Positions 25,764 to 35,060 of a stretch of DNA of 64,000 nt are shown piece after piece (within the stretch, counting starts at the first letter, position 1; the number at the start of each line of letters is the position of its first letter). The notes below the pieces were generated by a model. That model saw only the letters and a list, made by a program, of their open reading frames with translations. It made no database searches and had not been told where the DNA came from. A program made the translations under genes and the position numbers. The stretch comes from Morganella morganii (lineage in GTDB: Bacteria; Pseudomonadota; Gammaproteobacteria; Enterobacterales; Enterobacteriaceae): contig NZ_CP066129.1 of NCBI RefSeq assembly GCF_019242955.1, positions 1,798,001 to 1,862,000 of the forward strand, in the 5' to 3' direction.

Positions 25764-27635
25764 ATGATGAATAAAATCTTCGCATCAAAAATATTTATTA
25801 ACGGTGATATTCATACTCTCGATCGTGAAAATCCCGTTGCTCAGGCCGTTGCAGTCCGTGACGGTAAATTTATTGCTGTCGGAACCAACGATGAGGCCAT
25901 GGAGTTCAGGAATGAAGAAACGGAGATTATTGATCTTAAAGGTCAGGTGATTATTCCCGGCCTGAATGACTCGCACCTTCATCTTATCCGCGGCGGGCTG
26001 AACTATAACCTTGAATTACGCTGGGAAGGTGTTCCGTCATTATCGGATGCTCTGGCGATGTTAAAAGCACAGGCTGATGTGACACCGGCGCCGCAGTGGG
26101 TGCGGGTTGTGGGTGGCTGGAGTGAGTTCCAGTTTGCCGAAAGACGGATGCCGACATTAGACGAGATCAATGCCGTTTCACCGGATACGCCGGTTTTTGT
26201 ACTGCATCTTTATGACAGTGCGCTGCTGAATAAGGCAGCACTGCGGGTGATCGGTTATACCAGAGATACCCCGAACCCGCCGGGCGGGGAAATTCAGCGG
26301 GATGAGCACGGTAACCCGACCGGTATGCTGATTGCGAAACCGAATGCCATGCTGCTGTATTCCGCGCTGGCGAAAGGCCCGAAACTGCCGCTGGATTATC
26401 AGGTTAACTCAACCCGTCAGTTTATGCGTGAGCTTAACCGCCTCGGGGTAACCAGCGCGATTGATGCCGGTGGCGGTTTTCAGAACTACCCGGAAGATTA
26501 TGAGGTGATCGCGGAACTGGCAAAACAGAATCAGCTGACCATCCGTATCGCTTATAACTTGTTTACCCAGCGTCCGAAACAGGAACTGGAGGACTTCCGC
26601 GAATGGACATCCATGGTGTCGCCGGGGGAGGGAACCGATTTTTTCCGTCACAATGGCGCGGGGGAAATGCTGGTGTTTTCTGCGGCTGATTTTGAGGATT
26701 TTCTGCAACCAAGACCGGATCTGCCGGACAATATGGATGCGGAACTTGAAGCTGTGATCCGCCACCTCGTTGAGCACCGCTGGCCGTTCCGTCTGCATGC
26801 CACCTATGATGAATCCATCAGCCGTATGCTGGATGTGTTTGAAAAAGTAAATAAAGAGATCCCGTTTGACGGTCTGCACTGGTTTTTCGATCATGCGGAA
26901 ACCATCAGTGAAAAAAATATTGAACGGGTAAAAGCCCTGGGTGGCGGATTGGCTATCCAGCATCGTATGGCATTCCAGGGGGAATACTTCGCGGACAGAT
27001 ATGGTCATGAAGCGGTGAAACACACACCGCCGGTGGCAAAAATGCTCAACGCGGGGGTGCCGGTCGGGCTGGGGACGGATGCGACGCGCGTAGCCAGTTA
27101 TAACCCATGGACAGCGCTTTACTGGCTGGTGTCAGGCCGGACAGTCGGTGGTATGAAAATGTACGATGACAATAACCGGTTAGACAGAGATACCGCGTTA
27201 GAGTTATGGACTATCGGCAGCTCCTGGTTCTCTGATGAGCAGGGTAAAAAAGGGCAGATTAAATCAGGGCAGTTTGCGGATTTTATTGCCTTGTCTGACG
27301 ACTATTTCCGTGTGCTTGAACCGGAAATTAAAGCTATCGAATCACTGCTGACGGTAGTAAATGGCGAGATCGTTTACGGTAACGGTATTTTCGGACCGCT
27401 GGCACCGCCGTCAATTCCGGTTTTACCTGACTGGTCACCGGTTATTAAAGTCACGGGGCATTATTCTTATTTACAGCAGGAAAATAAAGCCGCGATCCTG
27501 AATCAGTTACACCAGTGCTGCGGTTCGTGTCACGTGCACGGCCATCAGCATGATATTGCCCGTAAATCGTCTGTGCCGGTTGCGGATGATAATGCCTTCT
27601 GGGGCGCACTGGGGTGTTCCTGTTTTGCATTTTAA
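25764..27635 (+). CDS. YtcJ-like metal-dependent amidohydrolase with Cys/His-rich tail
   Basis: The product is 623 aa from the ATG at 25764 (AGGA eight bases upstream). It is a TIM-barrel amidohydrolase of the YtcJ/AepA branch: entry motif IIPGLNDSHLHLIRGG supplies HxH, later His residues are in LHATYD and HWFFDHAE, and LGTDATRVASYNPW holds the final Asp. The last 60 residues carry CCGSCHVHGHQHD and CSCF, a Cys/His-rich tail that could bind a further metal or thiol partner. It probably acts in the cytoplasm on a small amide or cyclic compound. Second gene of the unit. Confidence 0.85.
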   Translation: MMNKIFASKIFINGDIHTLDRENPVAQAVAVRDGKFIAVGTNDEAMEFRNEETEIIDLKGQVIIPGLNDSHLHLIRGGLNYNLELRWEGVPSLSDALAMLKAQADVTPAPQWVRVVGGWSEFQFAERRMPTLDEINAVSPDTPVFVLHLYDSALLNKAALRVIGYTRDTPNPPGGEIQRDEHGNPTGMLIAKPNAMLLYSALAKGPKLPLDYQVNSTRQFMRELNRLGVTSAIDAGGGFQNYPEDYEVIAELAKQNQLTIRIAYNLFTQRPKQELEDFREWTSMVSPGEGTDFFRHNGAGEMLVFSAADFEDFLQPRPDLPDNMDAELEAVIRHLVEHRWPFRLHATYDESISRMLDVFEKVNKEIPFDGLHWFFDHAETISEKNIERVKALGGGLAIQHRMAFQGEYFADRYGHEAVKHTPPVAKMLNAGVPVGLGTDATRVASYNPWTALYWLVSGRTVGGMKMYDDNNRLDRDTALELWTIGSSWFSDEQGKKGQIKSGQFADFIALSDDYFRVLEPEIKAIESLLTVVNGEIVYGNGIFGPLAPPSIPVLPDWSPVIKVTGHYSYLQQENKAAILNQLHQCCGSCHVHGHQHDIARKSSVPVADDNAFWGALGCSCFAF

Positions 27636-27707
27636 TTATTGCTGTGTCTGTTAATACGGTGGCTGGTGGTGAAACATCAGCCACATTAAACCGGAGATCA
27701 TATTCAC

Positions 27708-29303
27708 ATGACTAATCCGCAATCATCTGCCTGGTCACCGCTGCGTAACCGTGTTTTCTTTGTGTTATGGGTGGCGACATTATTTTCTAACATCGGTACA
27801 TGGATGAATGATGTCGGTGCAGGATGGCTGATGACAAATCTGAGCCCTGATCCTGTCATGATCGCGACTATTCAGGCCATGACAACATTGCCGGTCTTTT
27901 TATTAGCCTTACCGGCCGGGGCTGTTGCTGATATTTTTGATAAGCGCAAGCTGCTTATTATTGTCAATATCACGATGCTTTTTGCCGCTGCATTACTGGC
28001 TGTTCTGGTTTATTCCGGTGCGGTCAGTATCGGCTGGCTGCTGTTTATTACTTTTATTCTCGGCGCCGGGGCTGCTTTTTCAGGTCCTGCCTGGCAGGCT
28101 ATTGTCCAGGGTATTGTCGCGCCTCATGAATTAAAAGCGGGGATCGCATTAAACAGTATGGGGATAAATATCAGCCGTGCCATCGGCCCGGCACTTGCCG
28201 GGGTGCTGATCTCACAGGTGGGGCTTTATCTTCCGTTTGTTCTTAACGCGTTCAGCTTTATTGCCATTATTGCGGCGGTGTGGTGGTGGAAAGGGGAGAA
28301 GCACAAAGAAAACACCTTACCGGCAGAATCTGTGGTTGCTGCGATGATTTCCGGGCTGCGCTATGTCCGTTACAGTCCGGCATTAATTAAAACCATTATC
28401 AGAGCCGCTGCTTTCTTTATATTTGCCAGTGCCTACTGGGCGATGCTGCCGCTGGTTGCCAGGGTATCACTTGAGGGTGATGCAACGTTATACGGGATCT
28501 TAACCACCAGTATCGGTATCGGAGCGGTCATCGGAGCATTCAGTCTGTCCGCGTTGCGCGCACGGTTCAGCACCGGAACATTAGTGACCTCCGGGACTGC
28601 CGGTACTGTGATTGTGCTGGTGATATTTGCCGTGACCACCTCGGAATATCTGGCGATCGCGGGCAGTATTATTGCCGGATTCAGCTGGCTGATCACACTT
28701 TCCACCCTGATGGTATCAGCGCAGACAGCATTGCCGGACTGGGTCAGGGCAAGAGGGCTGGCGCTTTATCTGACGGTATTTTCAGGTTCAATGGCATCCG
28801 GTTCATTAATCTGGGGGCAGATTGCGTCGCACACATCAGTCACGACAGCGCTGCTTGCGGCGGCTGCCGGTACGGTAGTTGTCTGGCTGTGTGTGCTGAA
28901 AGTAAAAATTGATCATGATAATATTAATTTATCGCCTTCTGAACATCTGATCCTGCCGGAGGAATTTCAGTATTATCCGGAGGATAATAAAAATCCGGTA
29001 ATGGTGTGTATTCAGTACAAAGTGAATACAGAGCATCAGATACAATTTTTTGACCTGATGGAACAATTGAAACGGGTCCGGCTACGGGATGGCGGTTATT
29101 CCAGAGGGCTGTTTTCGGTTCCCGGCACGCAGGATGAATTTATGGAGACATTTATGGTGTCATCCCCGGCAGAACATCACCGTCAGCATAAACGGGCAAC
29201 CGTGGATGATCGCCGGATTGACAGTCAGTTAAATGCCATTATTCAAAGCAAAACTGTTGTGCATTATCTTTCCTATACCCGGGAAACAAAAAAACTGAAA
29301 TAA
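27708..29303 (+). CDS. MFS exporter (EntS-like, DUF894) with C-terminal soluble domain
   Basis: The product is 531 aa. Residues about 15-405 form the twelve-helix major facilitator fold of the EntS type, with the family motif LPAGAVADIFDKRKLL between helices 2 and 3. Residues about 425-525 are soluble and look like a ferredoxin-like alpha/beta domain of the antibiotic-biosynthesis-monooxygenase kind (NPVMVCIQYKVNTEHQIQFF). This fusion is known in MFS_3 proteins. It should export a small compound. It is the last gene of the unit, closed by a strong hairpin. Confidence 0.8.
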   Translation: MTNPQSSAWSPLRNRVFFVLWVATLFSNIGTWMNDVGAGWLMTNLSPDPVMIATIQAMTTLPVFLLALPAGAVADIFDKRKLLIIVNITMLFAAALLAVLVYSGAVSIGWLLFITFILGAGAAFSGPAWQAIVQGIVAPHELKAGIALNSMGINISRAIGPALAGVLISQVGLYLPFVLNAFSFIAIIAAVWWWKGEKHKENTLPAESVVAAMISGLRYVRYSPALIKTIIRAAAFFIFASAYWAMLPLVARVSLEGDATLYGILTTSIGIGAVIGAFSLSALRARFSTGTLVTSGTAGTVIVLVIFAVTTSEYLAIAGSIIAGFSWLITLSTLMVSAQTALPDWVRARGLALYLTVFSGSMASGSLIWGQIASHTSVTTALLAAAAGTVVVWLCVLKVKIDHDNINLSPSEHLILPEEFQYYPEDNKNPVMVCIQYKVNTEHQIQFFDLMEQLKRVRLRDGGYSRGLFSVPGTQDEFMETFMVSSPAEHHRQHKRATVDDRRIDSQLNAIIQSKTVVHYLSYTRETKKLK

Positions 29304-29318
29304 AACAGGAAATAAAAA

Positions 29319-29346
29319 ATCCGGCAATAAATAAGTATTGCCGGAT
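29319..29346. terminator. Bidirectional terminator between the MFS gene and the autotransporter
   Basis: A perfect 11-base-pair stem ATCCGGCAATA/TATTGCCGGAT with a six-base loop. On the minus strand it is followed by TTTTTTATTT, so it should end the autotransporter transcript efficiently; the plus side is less T-rich. Confidence 0.85.
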
Positions 29347-29369
29347 AATATCAGCTAATTTAAAAGTGC

Positions 29370-31502
29370 TTACCAATGGTATGAATAACTGAGGCCAACC
29401 TGTAAACCATCATTACGGTAATCAGTGGTGTGATAACCGATATCACCGCGAACTGTTGAGTTCTCATTAATAAAGTAATTTACACCGGCACGGGCATATG
29501 GTTTTATATTTTGATTGTCTCCGCGGTCATAAATATAATCAGTATCGTTCACATACTGAATATGACCGGTAAATGCATCGCGCTGATGGCGGAGTCTGAT
29601 ATCGGCACCGATACCCGCATCCAGTTCTGCACTCTGATTAACACGGTGTTTTAAATCAACACCAAGCTGTAAATCAAGATTTTTATTTCCGGCACGGCCG
29701 TAAGTTGCAGGAAAACTAATGCCATTTGATTCAGTATATCCGGCCCGTGTGACATGGTGATATTTAACAGCAGCCAGCGGAGTAACCAGCGTATTTTCGC
29801 TGACGTTAATACCGTAACCGGTAGTGAATCTTACATAGTAACCTTTTATATCGGAATTACCTTTTCCGGTTTCCGTTCCGCGTTGTGCCCGGCGGGTAAT
29901 TTCCAGATCCTGCTGTAAAAATGCGGCGGAAAATTCACTGCTAAAGCCGGTATTATCACTGTTTTTCTGGTAACGTAACCATGTGCCGACGCCGGGATTA
30001 TTACTTCCGCGGGTATCGTAGCCATCAGCAAGATTCGTGTTAACCGCAAAATTCAGTGATGCGCCCAGCGTCCAGTTTTCTGCCGGTAAACGGAATGAAC
30101 CAAATACGCCGGTAGCGACACGGCTGTTCCGGTGAACATTATCGTATTGGGTAAACAGGCCGGTACAGTAATTGTCATCGCCCATCCGGCAACGGCTTTC
30201 GGCGAGGTTATACAGCGCGGTCTGATACAAATCCAGAACCTGATAGTTGCTGTTTGCCAGTTTTGTCACCGTATTACGGGTTTTGGCGATATCAACAGGA
30301 TTGGAAATAATAACCTCACCGGGTCCGGACGGTTCAACCGGCGTCAGAGGTTCAGCCGGGCCAACGGGTTTGATCGGCTCGACAGGTTTGACCGGCTCAA
30401 CGGGTTTGACCGGGTCAACCGGTGTTGACGGCTCAAGTGGTGTCATCGGCGGTTTATAGTCCAGTTTCCATAAAACAGCGGATGTTTCATTGTTTTCATT
30501 CTGCACATAACCCGCAACGACTCTGCCGTCATCAGAAATTGCTTCAGCGCTGGATTCTCCGGCGAGTTCATCCTGAACAGGTTTCAGTTCGTACATCTTT
30601 TTTTCACCGGAAACGTAGACAAAGGCACGTTCGGTATCATCTTCATTATAAGACGATCCGACGATAAATTGTCCGTCATGTGAAACCGATGACGCACTGG
30701 AATACCCTGTATTATCTTTCTTCAGCGTACCGAGATCGCGCATACCTTCTTTATCACTATGGCGGATAGCATGTGTTTCATCGTTATTGTCTGTTGACGA
30801 GCCTACGGTAACGAGCCCGTCAGCGGATACCGCATTAGCATTTGACTGGCCTGTGTTATCGTCTCTCAGTGTGCCCAGGGATACCATGCCGTTATCTGCG
30901 GTATATTTAAATGCCTGACCATTACCGGTGATGAAGCGGCCGACAATCACACTGCCGTCATGATTAACCCCGTTTGCTGTTGAGCTTTCAGAATCCGCCG
31001 GATTCAGTAATGTTATGCCGTCCTGCTCCGTAAAACGGAAAGCCTTTTGGTCTGCAATACCGATAATAGTTTTACCATCTCCGGAAATACCCTGTGAGGC
31101 GACACTGGTAAATGCCTGTTGATCCGGAATACTTATATCGCCGGTATTGGCAATGTAAATATACATTTTCGATTTGACGTTATCATTTGCGTCAACTATA
31201 TAACCCGTCGCCATATTACCGTCAGCGGAAAGGCCGGAGATATAAATGCTGTCATTGCCGGTGGCATATTTACTCAGATCAAATGAATTGCCATTTACAA
31301 TAAGGAAGGGCCGGTAGTTATTATCCGAAATCTCATAAGTTCCGGCAACAATACTTCCGTCTGAAGATATTGCAGCAGCTTGGCCAATCTCTTTTATCTG
31401 TGAAACCTGATAGTCCATTGCGGAAAATGCCAAAGTGCTTTGTGATGTCAGAAATAATGCCAGCAAGGTTTTATTAAAGTGTTTTTTATGTTTTTCAGAC
31501 AT
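29370..31502 (-). CDS. Autotransporter with HAF-repeat passenger
   Basis: The product is 710 aa. After a signal peptide (about 1-28), residues about 35-345 hold repeated units of the type A(I/V)SxDGxxVxGxx, the HAF extracellular repeat, probably a beta-propeller. A Pro/Val/Lys/Glu linker at about 352-395 leads to a beta-barrel domain ending in an aromatic residue (SYSYHW), as needed for outer-membrane insertion. It should display the propeller on the cell surface by type V secretion. Ligand unknown. It stands between two surface-gene neighbours but with separate promoters. Confidence 0.85.
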   Translation of the reverse strand: MSEKHKKHFNKTLLALFLTSQSTLAFSAMDYQVSQIKEIGQAAAISSDGSIVAGTYEISDNNYRPFLIVNGNSFDLSKYATGNDSIYISGLSADGNMATGYIVDANDNVKSKMYIYIANTGDISIPDQQAFTSVASQGISGDGKTIIGIADQKAFRFTEQDGITLLNPADSESSTANGVNHDGSVIVGRFITGNGQAFKYTADNGMVSLGTLRDDNTGQSNANAVSADGLVTVGSSTDNNDETHAIRHSDKEGMRDLGTLKKDNTGYSSASSVSHDGQFIVGSSYNEDDTERAFVYVSGEKKMYELKPVQDELAGESSAEAISDDGRVVAGYVQNENNETSAVLWKLDYKPPMTPLEPSTPVDPVKPVEPVKPVEPIKPVGPAEPLTPVEPSGPGEVIISNPVDIAKTRNTVTKLANSNYQVLDLYQTALYNLAESRCRMGDDNYCTGLFTQYDNVHRNSRVATGVFGSFRLPAENWTLGASLNFAVNTNLADGYDTRGSNNPGVGTWLRYQKNSDNTGFSSEFSAAFLQQDLEITRRAQRGTETGKGNSDIKGYYVRFTTGYGINVSENTLVTPLAAVKYHHVTRAGYTESNGISFPATYGRAGNKNLDLQLGVDLKHRVNQSAELDAGIGADIRLRHQRDAFTGHIQYVNDTDYIYDRGDNQNIKPYARAGVNYFINENSTVRGDIGYHTTDYRNDGLQVGLSYSYHW
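30350..30435. repeat. Low-complexity Pro-rich linker repeat in the autotransporter
   Basis: An 18-bp period, built from two 9-bp halves, encodes PVEPVK-type units on the minus strand ([17 protein letters not shown]). This kind of array often changes length between strains and sets the distance between passenger and barrel. Confidence 0.7.
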
Positions 31503-32290
31503 GGTGATATTCGTTTTTTCCAGATAATAAGGTTGTGTTGACTTATTGCATTGACAGCAATAAACCCGGCGTTAATTAAATAATGTTGCCAATAAAATTA
31601 GCGATATAAATAATCTGCGTCCATCATAAAAATCCGGCCGTATTGCGGAAGTGCCGGTCGAAATAGAGTCTGCAAAATCATTGTCAGTATGAGTATGACA
31701 TCAAAATCATCCGGGATGCTGATGCAAGCCGGGGGTGTCAGGAGCTCCTGTATCTGTGTGTATGACTGTTATGTAGTTTTGGGTTAAACCAATTTGGTGC
31801 GTAATTTATTGGGTTTCTGATCTTAAGGCAAATAAAAATTGCGCCTGAACACGTTTTTTTAGTAAAAAAAACAGATAAACGCCTTTTCAGGTTTTCGGAG
31901 ATGGATTTTCAATCATAAAATCTGATAATTCTCACTAACGCGATATTATCGATGTGCGTAGTTGTGTTTGTGTCAGATGGCTGATGTGATAAATATGCGA
32001 TTTACAAGATAAAAATTCATTAATAACATAATGATATAAATTTTATTGCGTTGTGTCATGCTTTCGGTGATAAAGCATTATCAACTAATTGATAGCATGG
32101 GACGGATTATTTCAGGTCCCGGCTGTACGGCATGCAGATCTTTCCGGGAAGGTGTAAAGCGGACAGAAAACGTATCAAAACAAAATGAGTTTCATTATCA
32201 GGTTTGCAGGGGGAGGAGCCGATACTCATCAAAAAAAGATTTCGAAAACAGTATATTTATTGACTAAATGGATAAGTAATATCATTATAT

Positions 32291-32306
32291 CGTGATGGGT
32301 TTCACA
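32291..32306. promoter_or_regulatory. CRP-like site
   Basis: CGTGA-TGGGTT-TCACA matches nine of ten core bases of the CRP consensus TGTGA-N6-TCACA. It lies 42 bases upstream of the small ORF at 32348. Binding is not proven and the target is unclear. Confidence 0.4.
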
Positions 32307-32347
32307 TAACTAAAATAAAATGAGTAGCGCTATGGATTCTGAAAGAG

Positions 32348-32467
32348 ATGGGTAACAAACACGGATTAGTATTTCTTGAGCAAACATTGAAGGGTATATT
32401 CAGAACATTACTCGCACTGATTGTAATTGTATTTTTATCCTCGGTTGTTTTATTTTCTGTACTCTGA
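32348..32467 (+). CDS. Possible 39-aa single-span membrane protein
   Basis: ATG at 32348 opens a 39-codon frame. It has a polar, basic first part (MGNKHGLVFLEQTLKG) and one long hydrophobic segment (about residues 18-39). The stop lies inside a seven-base-pair hairpin ACTCTGA/TCAGAGT. A purine-rich GAAAGAG touches the ATG, too close for ideal ribosome binding. T-rich DNA can produce such frames by chance, so this is only a candidate. No homologue is recognised. Confidence 0.3.
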   Translation: MGNKHGLVFLEQTLKGIFRTLLALIVIVFLSSVVLFSVL

Positions 32468-32699
32468 GGAATCAGAGTTAGTCGCCTGTTCTGAACTTAA
32501 GGTGAGTGTTAAATTCTGATTTTTCCGGCATATTATTGGTATTTTTGTTTTTATATTTTGCTGAGCTGCCGATGTCCGGAACCAATTGCCGGATAATGCT
32601 TAACCCCCCCGGAAAATAAACGTTTTTAATGTAATGGCTGCCGGCGCAGAATAGCAAAATGGTATCCGGCCGGTAGCCTGTGTTACTTTTAGCTGTTTA

Positions 32700-34037
32700 T
32701 TACCATTCCAGATTCATACCGGCACCGTACATAACATCTCCGCCGTTTGACGCGGAAGTCGCGAGGCTGGCTTTAACCGCGACATTTTCATTGAAACGGT
32801 AGCCGCTGCCGACAGCAACGGCATTTTCAGAGTTATATCCGCCGACTGCCGCGCTGAGGTTAAATTTACCGACGTTATACGGCTGGAACAGGTTTGATGT
32901 GGCGGCGGACATTGCAAAACCGCGCTGCATTTTGTCATTCAGCTCATCATAGCGCAGCTCCAGTTTATCAATACGGGCGGCGTTGTGCGTTGCCAGGTTA
33001 TAGGCACTATTCGCGGTATTATTGGCTTTCTGCGCTGTGGTATTGGCGGTATAAGCCGTATTACGGGCATCAACCGCATTGGTATTTGCCGTTACCGCCG
33101 TTTTTTGTGCTTCAGTGGCTTTACCGTCCGCAGCATCTGCCGCTTTTTTGGCATCCGTTGCTTTTGTATCAGCTGCTTTGGCCGTGTTTTCTGCCGCAGT
33201 GGCGGTATTATTGACCACGTTCAGCTGGGCAATATTCGCGGCATCGGTATCTTCTGAACCACCGGCGACATTGGTGATCCGGCGGTAAGTATCTTTCTCA
33301 CCCCATTGCGGGGCTTCTGCTTTTTTCCCGATAGATAATTCACCGGTGTACTGAGCCGCTGCATCGGTTTTGTCCAGGAAGCGGGCATCACCGCTGGTTT
33401 TGCCGGCAACAGAGCCGGAACCCAGAGCGATAGAGTCAATGGCGCCGCCGGTGACTTTTGCATCACGGCCGATAGCAACGCTGTTGTTGATTTCAACCGT
33501 ACCACCGAACGGGTTATCAATGGTACCACCCGCACCGGCGCTGGCATTGCCGCCGATACTGATCCCGCCGTTTTTCTGTTTCGCCGCATCACCGATGGCC
33601 ACACCGCCCATTCCGTCAGAAACGGCTTTGCTGCCGAGGGCAACAGAGCCTTCACCTTTGGCAACGGCGCCATTACCGACAGCCATTGACGGAGCTCCGG
33701 CCTGGCCATCTGCGGAACCGTCAGCATAGGCACTGTTACCGATAGCAATATCAGAATCAGACTTTGCCACCGGCGGTTTTGGCTGGTTTGCCGGTATGCT
33801 GCTGTTCGGGTTTTCCGGCGGGATTTCATTTTTATCCGCCGTGTTACCAATGATAATCGTGTTATTTGCATCGTTACTGATAAACCCGGAACCTAATTTA
33901 ACACCGGCAGATTGCTCTATTTTACCGGTAGCAAAATCAGGCATTGAGGTTGTGACATCATCACTTTCATCAATACCCGGTGCGGCAACAGAGATAAAAG
34001 GAATCAATGCTAAAAAAAGATAAGATTTTTTAAACAT
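32700..34037 (-). CDS. YadA-like trimeric autotransporter adhesin
   Basis: The product is 445 aa. After a signal peptide (1-18), residues about 95-215 carry head repeats of the SxAxGxxA type (SIALGSGSVA, SVALGSKAV, GVAIGDAA). A neck-like RRITNVAGGSEDTDAANIAQLN follows. An Ala/Asn/Thr-rich coiled-coil stalk lies at about 275-360, then the four-strand membrane anchor ending in NLEW. Three copies assemble one outer-membrane pore and a surface lollipop that usually binds host matrix. It is short for this class. Single gene with its own promoter. Confidence 0.9.
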   Translation of the reverse strand: MFKKSYLFLALIPFISVAAPGIDESDDVTTSMPDFATGKIEQSAGVKLGSGFISNDANNTIIIGNTADKNEIPPENPNSSIPANQPKPPVAKSDSDIAIGNSAYADGSADGQAGAPSMAVGNGAVAKGEGSVALGSKAVSDGMGGVAIGDAAKQKNGGISIGGNASAGAGGTIDNPFGGTVEINNSVAIGRDAKVTGGAIDSIALGSGSVAGKTSGDARFLDKTDAAAQYTGELSIGKKAEAPQWGEKDTYRRITNVAGGSEDTDAANIAQLNVVNNTATAAENTAKAADTKATDAKKAADAADGKATEAQKTAVTANTNAVDARNTAYTANTTAQKANNTANSAYNLATHNAARIDKLELRYDELNDKMQRGFAMSAATSNLFQPYNVGKFNLSAAVGGYNSENAVAVGSGYRFNENVAVKASLATSASNGGDVMYGAGMNLEW

Positions 34038-34170
34038 AATTACACCTCGTGGTTGTTATTGGCATTAATATAGTCAAATTGGCGTAATTATCCGGCTGAA
34101 CTTTGGTCATTTAATGTTCATGGTAAGCAGAGTTGCGGGGAAAAAAGAATGGCGGGACGAGAAAATAAAA

Positions 34171-34190
34171 CAGTACGGCGAACCGTACTG
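34171..34190 (-). terminator. Terminator after the VWA gene
   Basis: A perfect CAGTACGG-CGAA-CCGTACTG stem-loop is flanked by TTTT on both strands, 29 bases beyond the stop of the minus-strand VWA gene. It separates that gene from the adhesin promoter. Confidence 0.85.
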
Positions 34191-34218
34191 TTTTGGTGAA
34201 TAAATAAGAGGTGTTTTG

Positions 34219-34956
34219 TTATTTTTTACTGCGTTCGTTGTTATCTTTTTCGACGTCAGCTTTCCAGTCGGAAGTAATCGGTTTTGATTGCTGTTTTACT
34301 TCAACAGCTTTATTCACCGCTTCATACGCTTTGCCATAACCGGCTTTATCCTGCACATAACCGGTGGCGTTGTCGCTTTTAATTCCGATATTTCCGGCTT
34401 CTGCGATCGCATCAATATTGGCACCGAGGAAAATAAAGTCCCACTTATCTTCTTTTTCCGCAGAATTAATCATTGTTTTGATCTTATCCCGGCTGTATTT
34501 ACTGCTGCTGTTTTCTTCACCGTCGGTAATAATGACAAATAACACATTATTGTTTTTGGTAATTTTCCGGTTTTCGCGGATTTTTTCAATTGTTACGCCG
34601 ACCGCATCGAGTAATGCGGTATTACCACCGACGGTGTAATCATCCGGGGTCAGGTTTTTGACTTTACTGATAGGTTCGCGGTTGTGCAGTGTGCTGTTTT
34701 CCTGGTTGAATAAAACCGTTGTGACGTAAATATTTCCCTCTTTTTTACGGTTTTCCGCAAGAACGGAGTTATAACCGCCGATGGTGTCTTGTTCAAAACC
34801 GGACATTGAACCGCTTTTATCCAGAACAAAGACCAGATCCAGATCAGCTGCGGCGGTTTTTTCCGGCGCTGCCGGTTTGGTTTCTGCCGCGGCAAACAGC
34901 GAGGCTGAAAACAGCAGCAAAAGTGGTGTAATAAAGGTACGGGTGAATCCGGACAT
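34219..34956 (-). CDS. Secreted von Willebrand factor A domain protein
   Basis: The product is 245 aa with a signal peptide (about 1-24). A VWA domain fills the rest, with a complete metal-ion-dependent adhesion site: DxSxS at D46-S50 (VLDKSGSMSG), the Thr of GGNTALLDAV and the Asp of ITDGEENSS. The C-terminal tail is Lys/Glu-rich. Such domains bind protein ligands through a divalent cation. It lies upstream of the YadA-type adhesin on the same strand but is separated by a terminator. No membrane anchor is visible, so it is probably periplasmic or released. Confidence 0.8.
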   Translation of the reverse strand: MSGFTRTFITPLLLLFSASLFAAAETKPAAPEKTAAADLDLVFVLDKSGSMSGFEQDTIGGYNSVLAENRKKEGNIYVTTVLFNQENSTLHNREPISKVKNLTPDDYTVGGNTALLDAVGVTIEKIRENRKITKNNNVLFVIITDGEENSSSKYSRDKIKTMINSAEKEDKWDFIFLGANIDAIAEAGNIGIKSDNATGYVQDKAGYGKAYEAVNKAVEVKQQSKPITSDWKADVEKDNNERSKK

Positions 34957-35060
34957 AGATATTCCTTATATGGCTCAGGGGGCGGAGAGTAATCTGACGG
35001 GTAAAGCTGTATTCTGCGTTGAACAAAAAATATTCACAGCAGATTTATCCGATTAGCGGG

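Larger units (their letters stand above)
31503..32699. other. 1.2-kb AT-rich intergenic region between two surface-protein genes
   Basis: The gap lies upstream of the minus-strand autotransporter and downstream of the minus-strand adhesin. It is AT-rich throughout, contains homopolymer A and T runs, a CRP-like site at 32291, a TATCAA-CTAA-TTGATA palindrome at 32079-32094 and one possible small ORF at 32348. A 73-codon frame at 32046 has no protein-like features. H-NS-type silencing would be expected for such DNA. No RNA gene was recognised. Confidence 0.5.

Noticed and set aside
30132-30667. Plus-strand ORFs across the autotransporter linker
   Set aside because: Gly/Thr/Ser-rich frames created by the Pro-rich repeat on the opposite strand; no start signals.
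32046-32267. 73-codon plus-strand ORF in the 1.2-kb gap
   Set aside because: No ribosome-binding site, odd composition and no protein-like pattern; it probably reflects chance.
32894-33871. Several long ORFs overlapping the YadA-type adhesin on both strands
   Set aside because: They are products of its repetitive Ala/Gly-rich codons; the adhesin frame has a signal peptide, head repeats and anchor.
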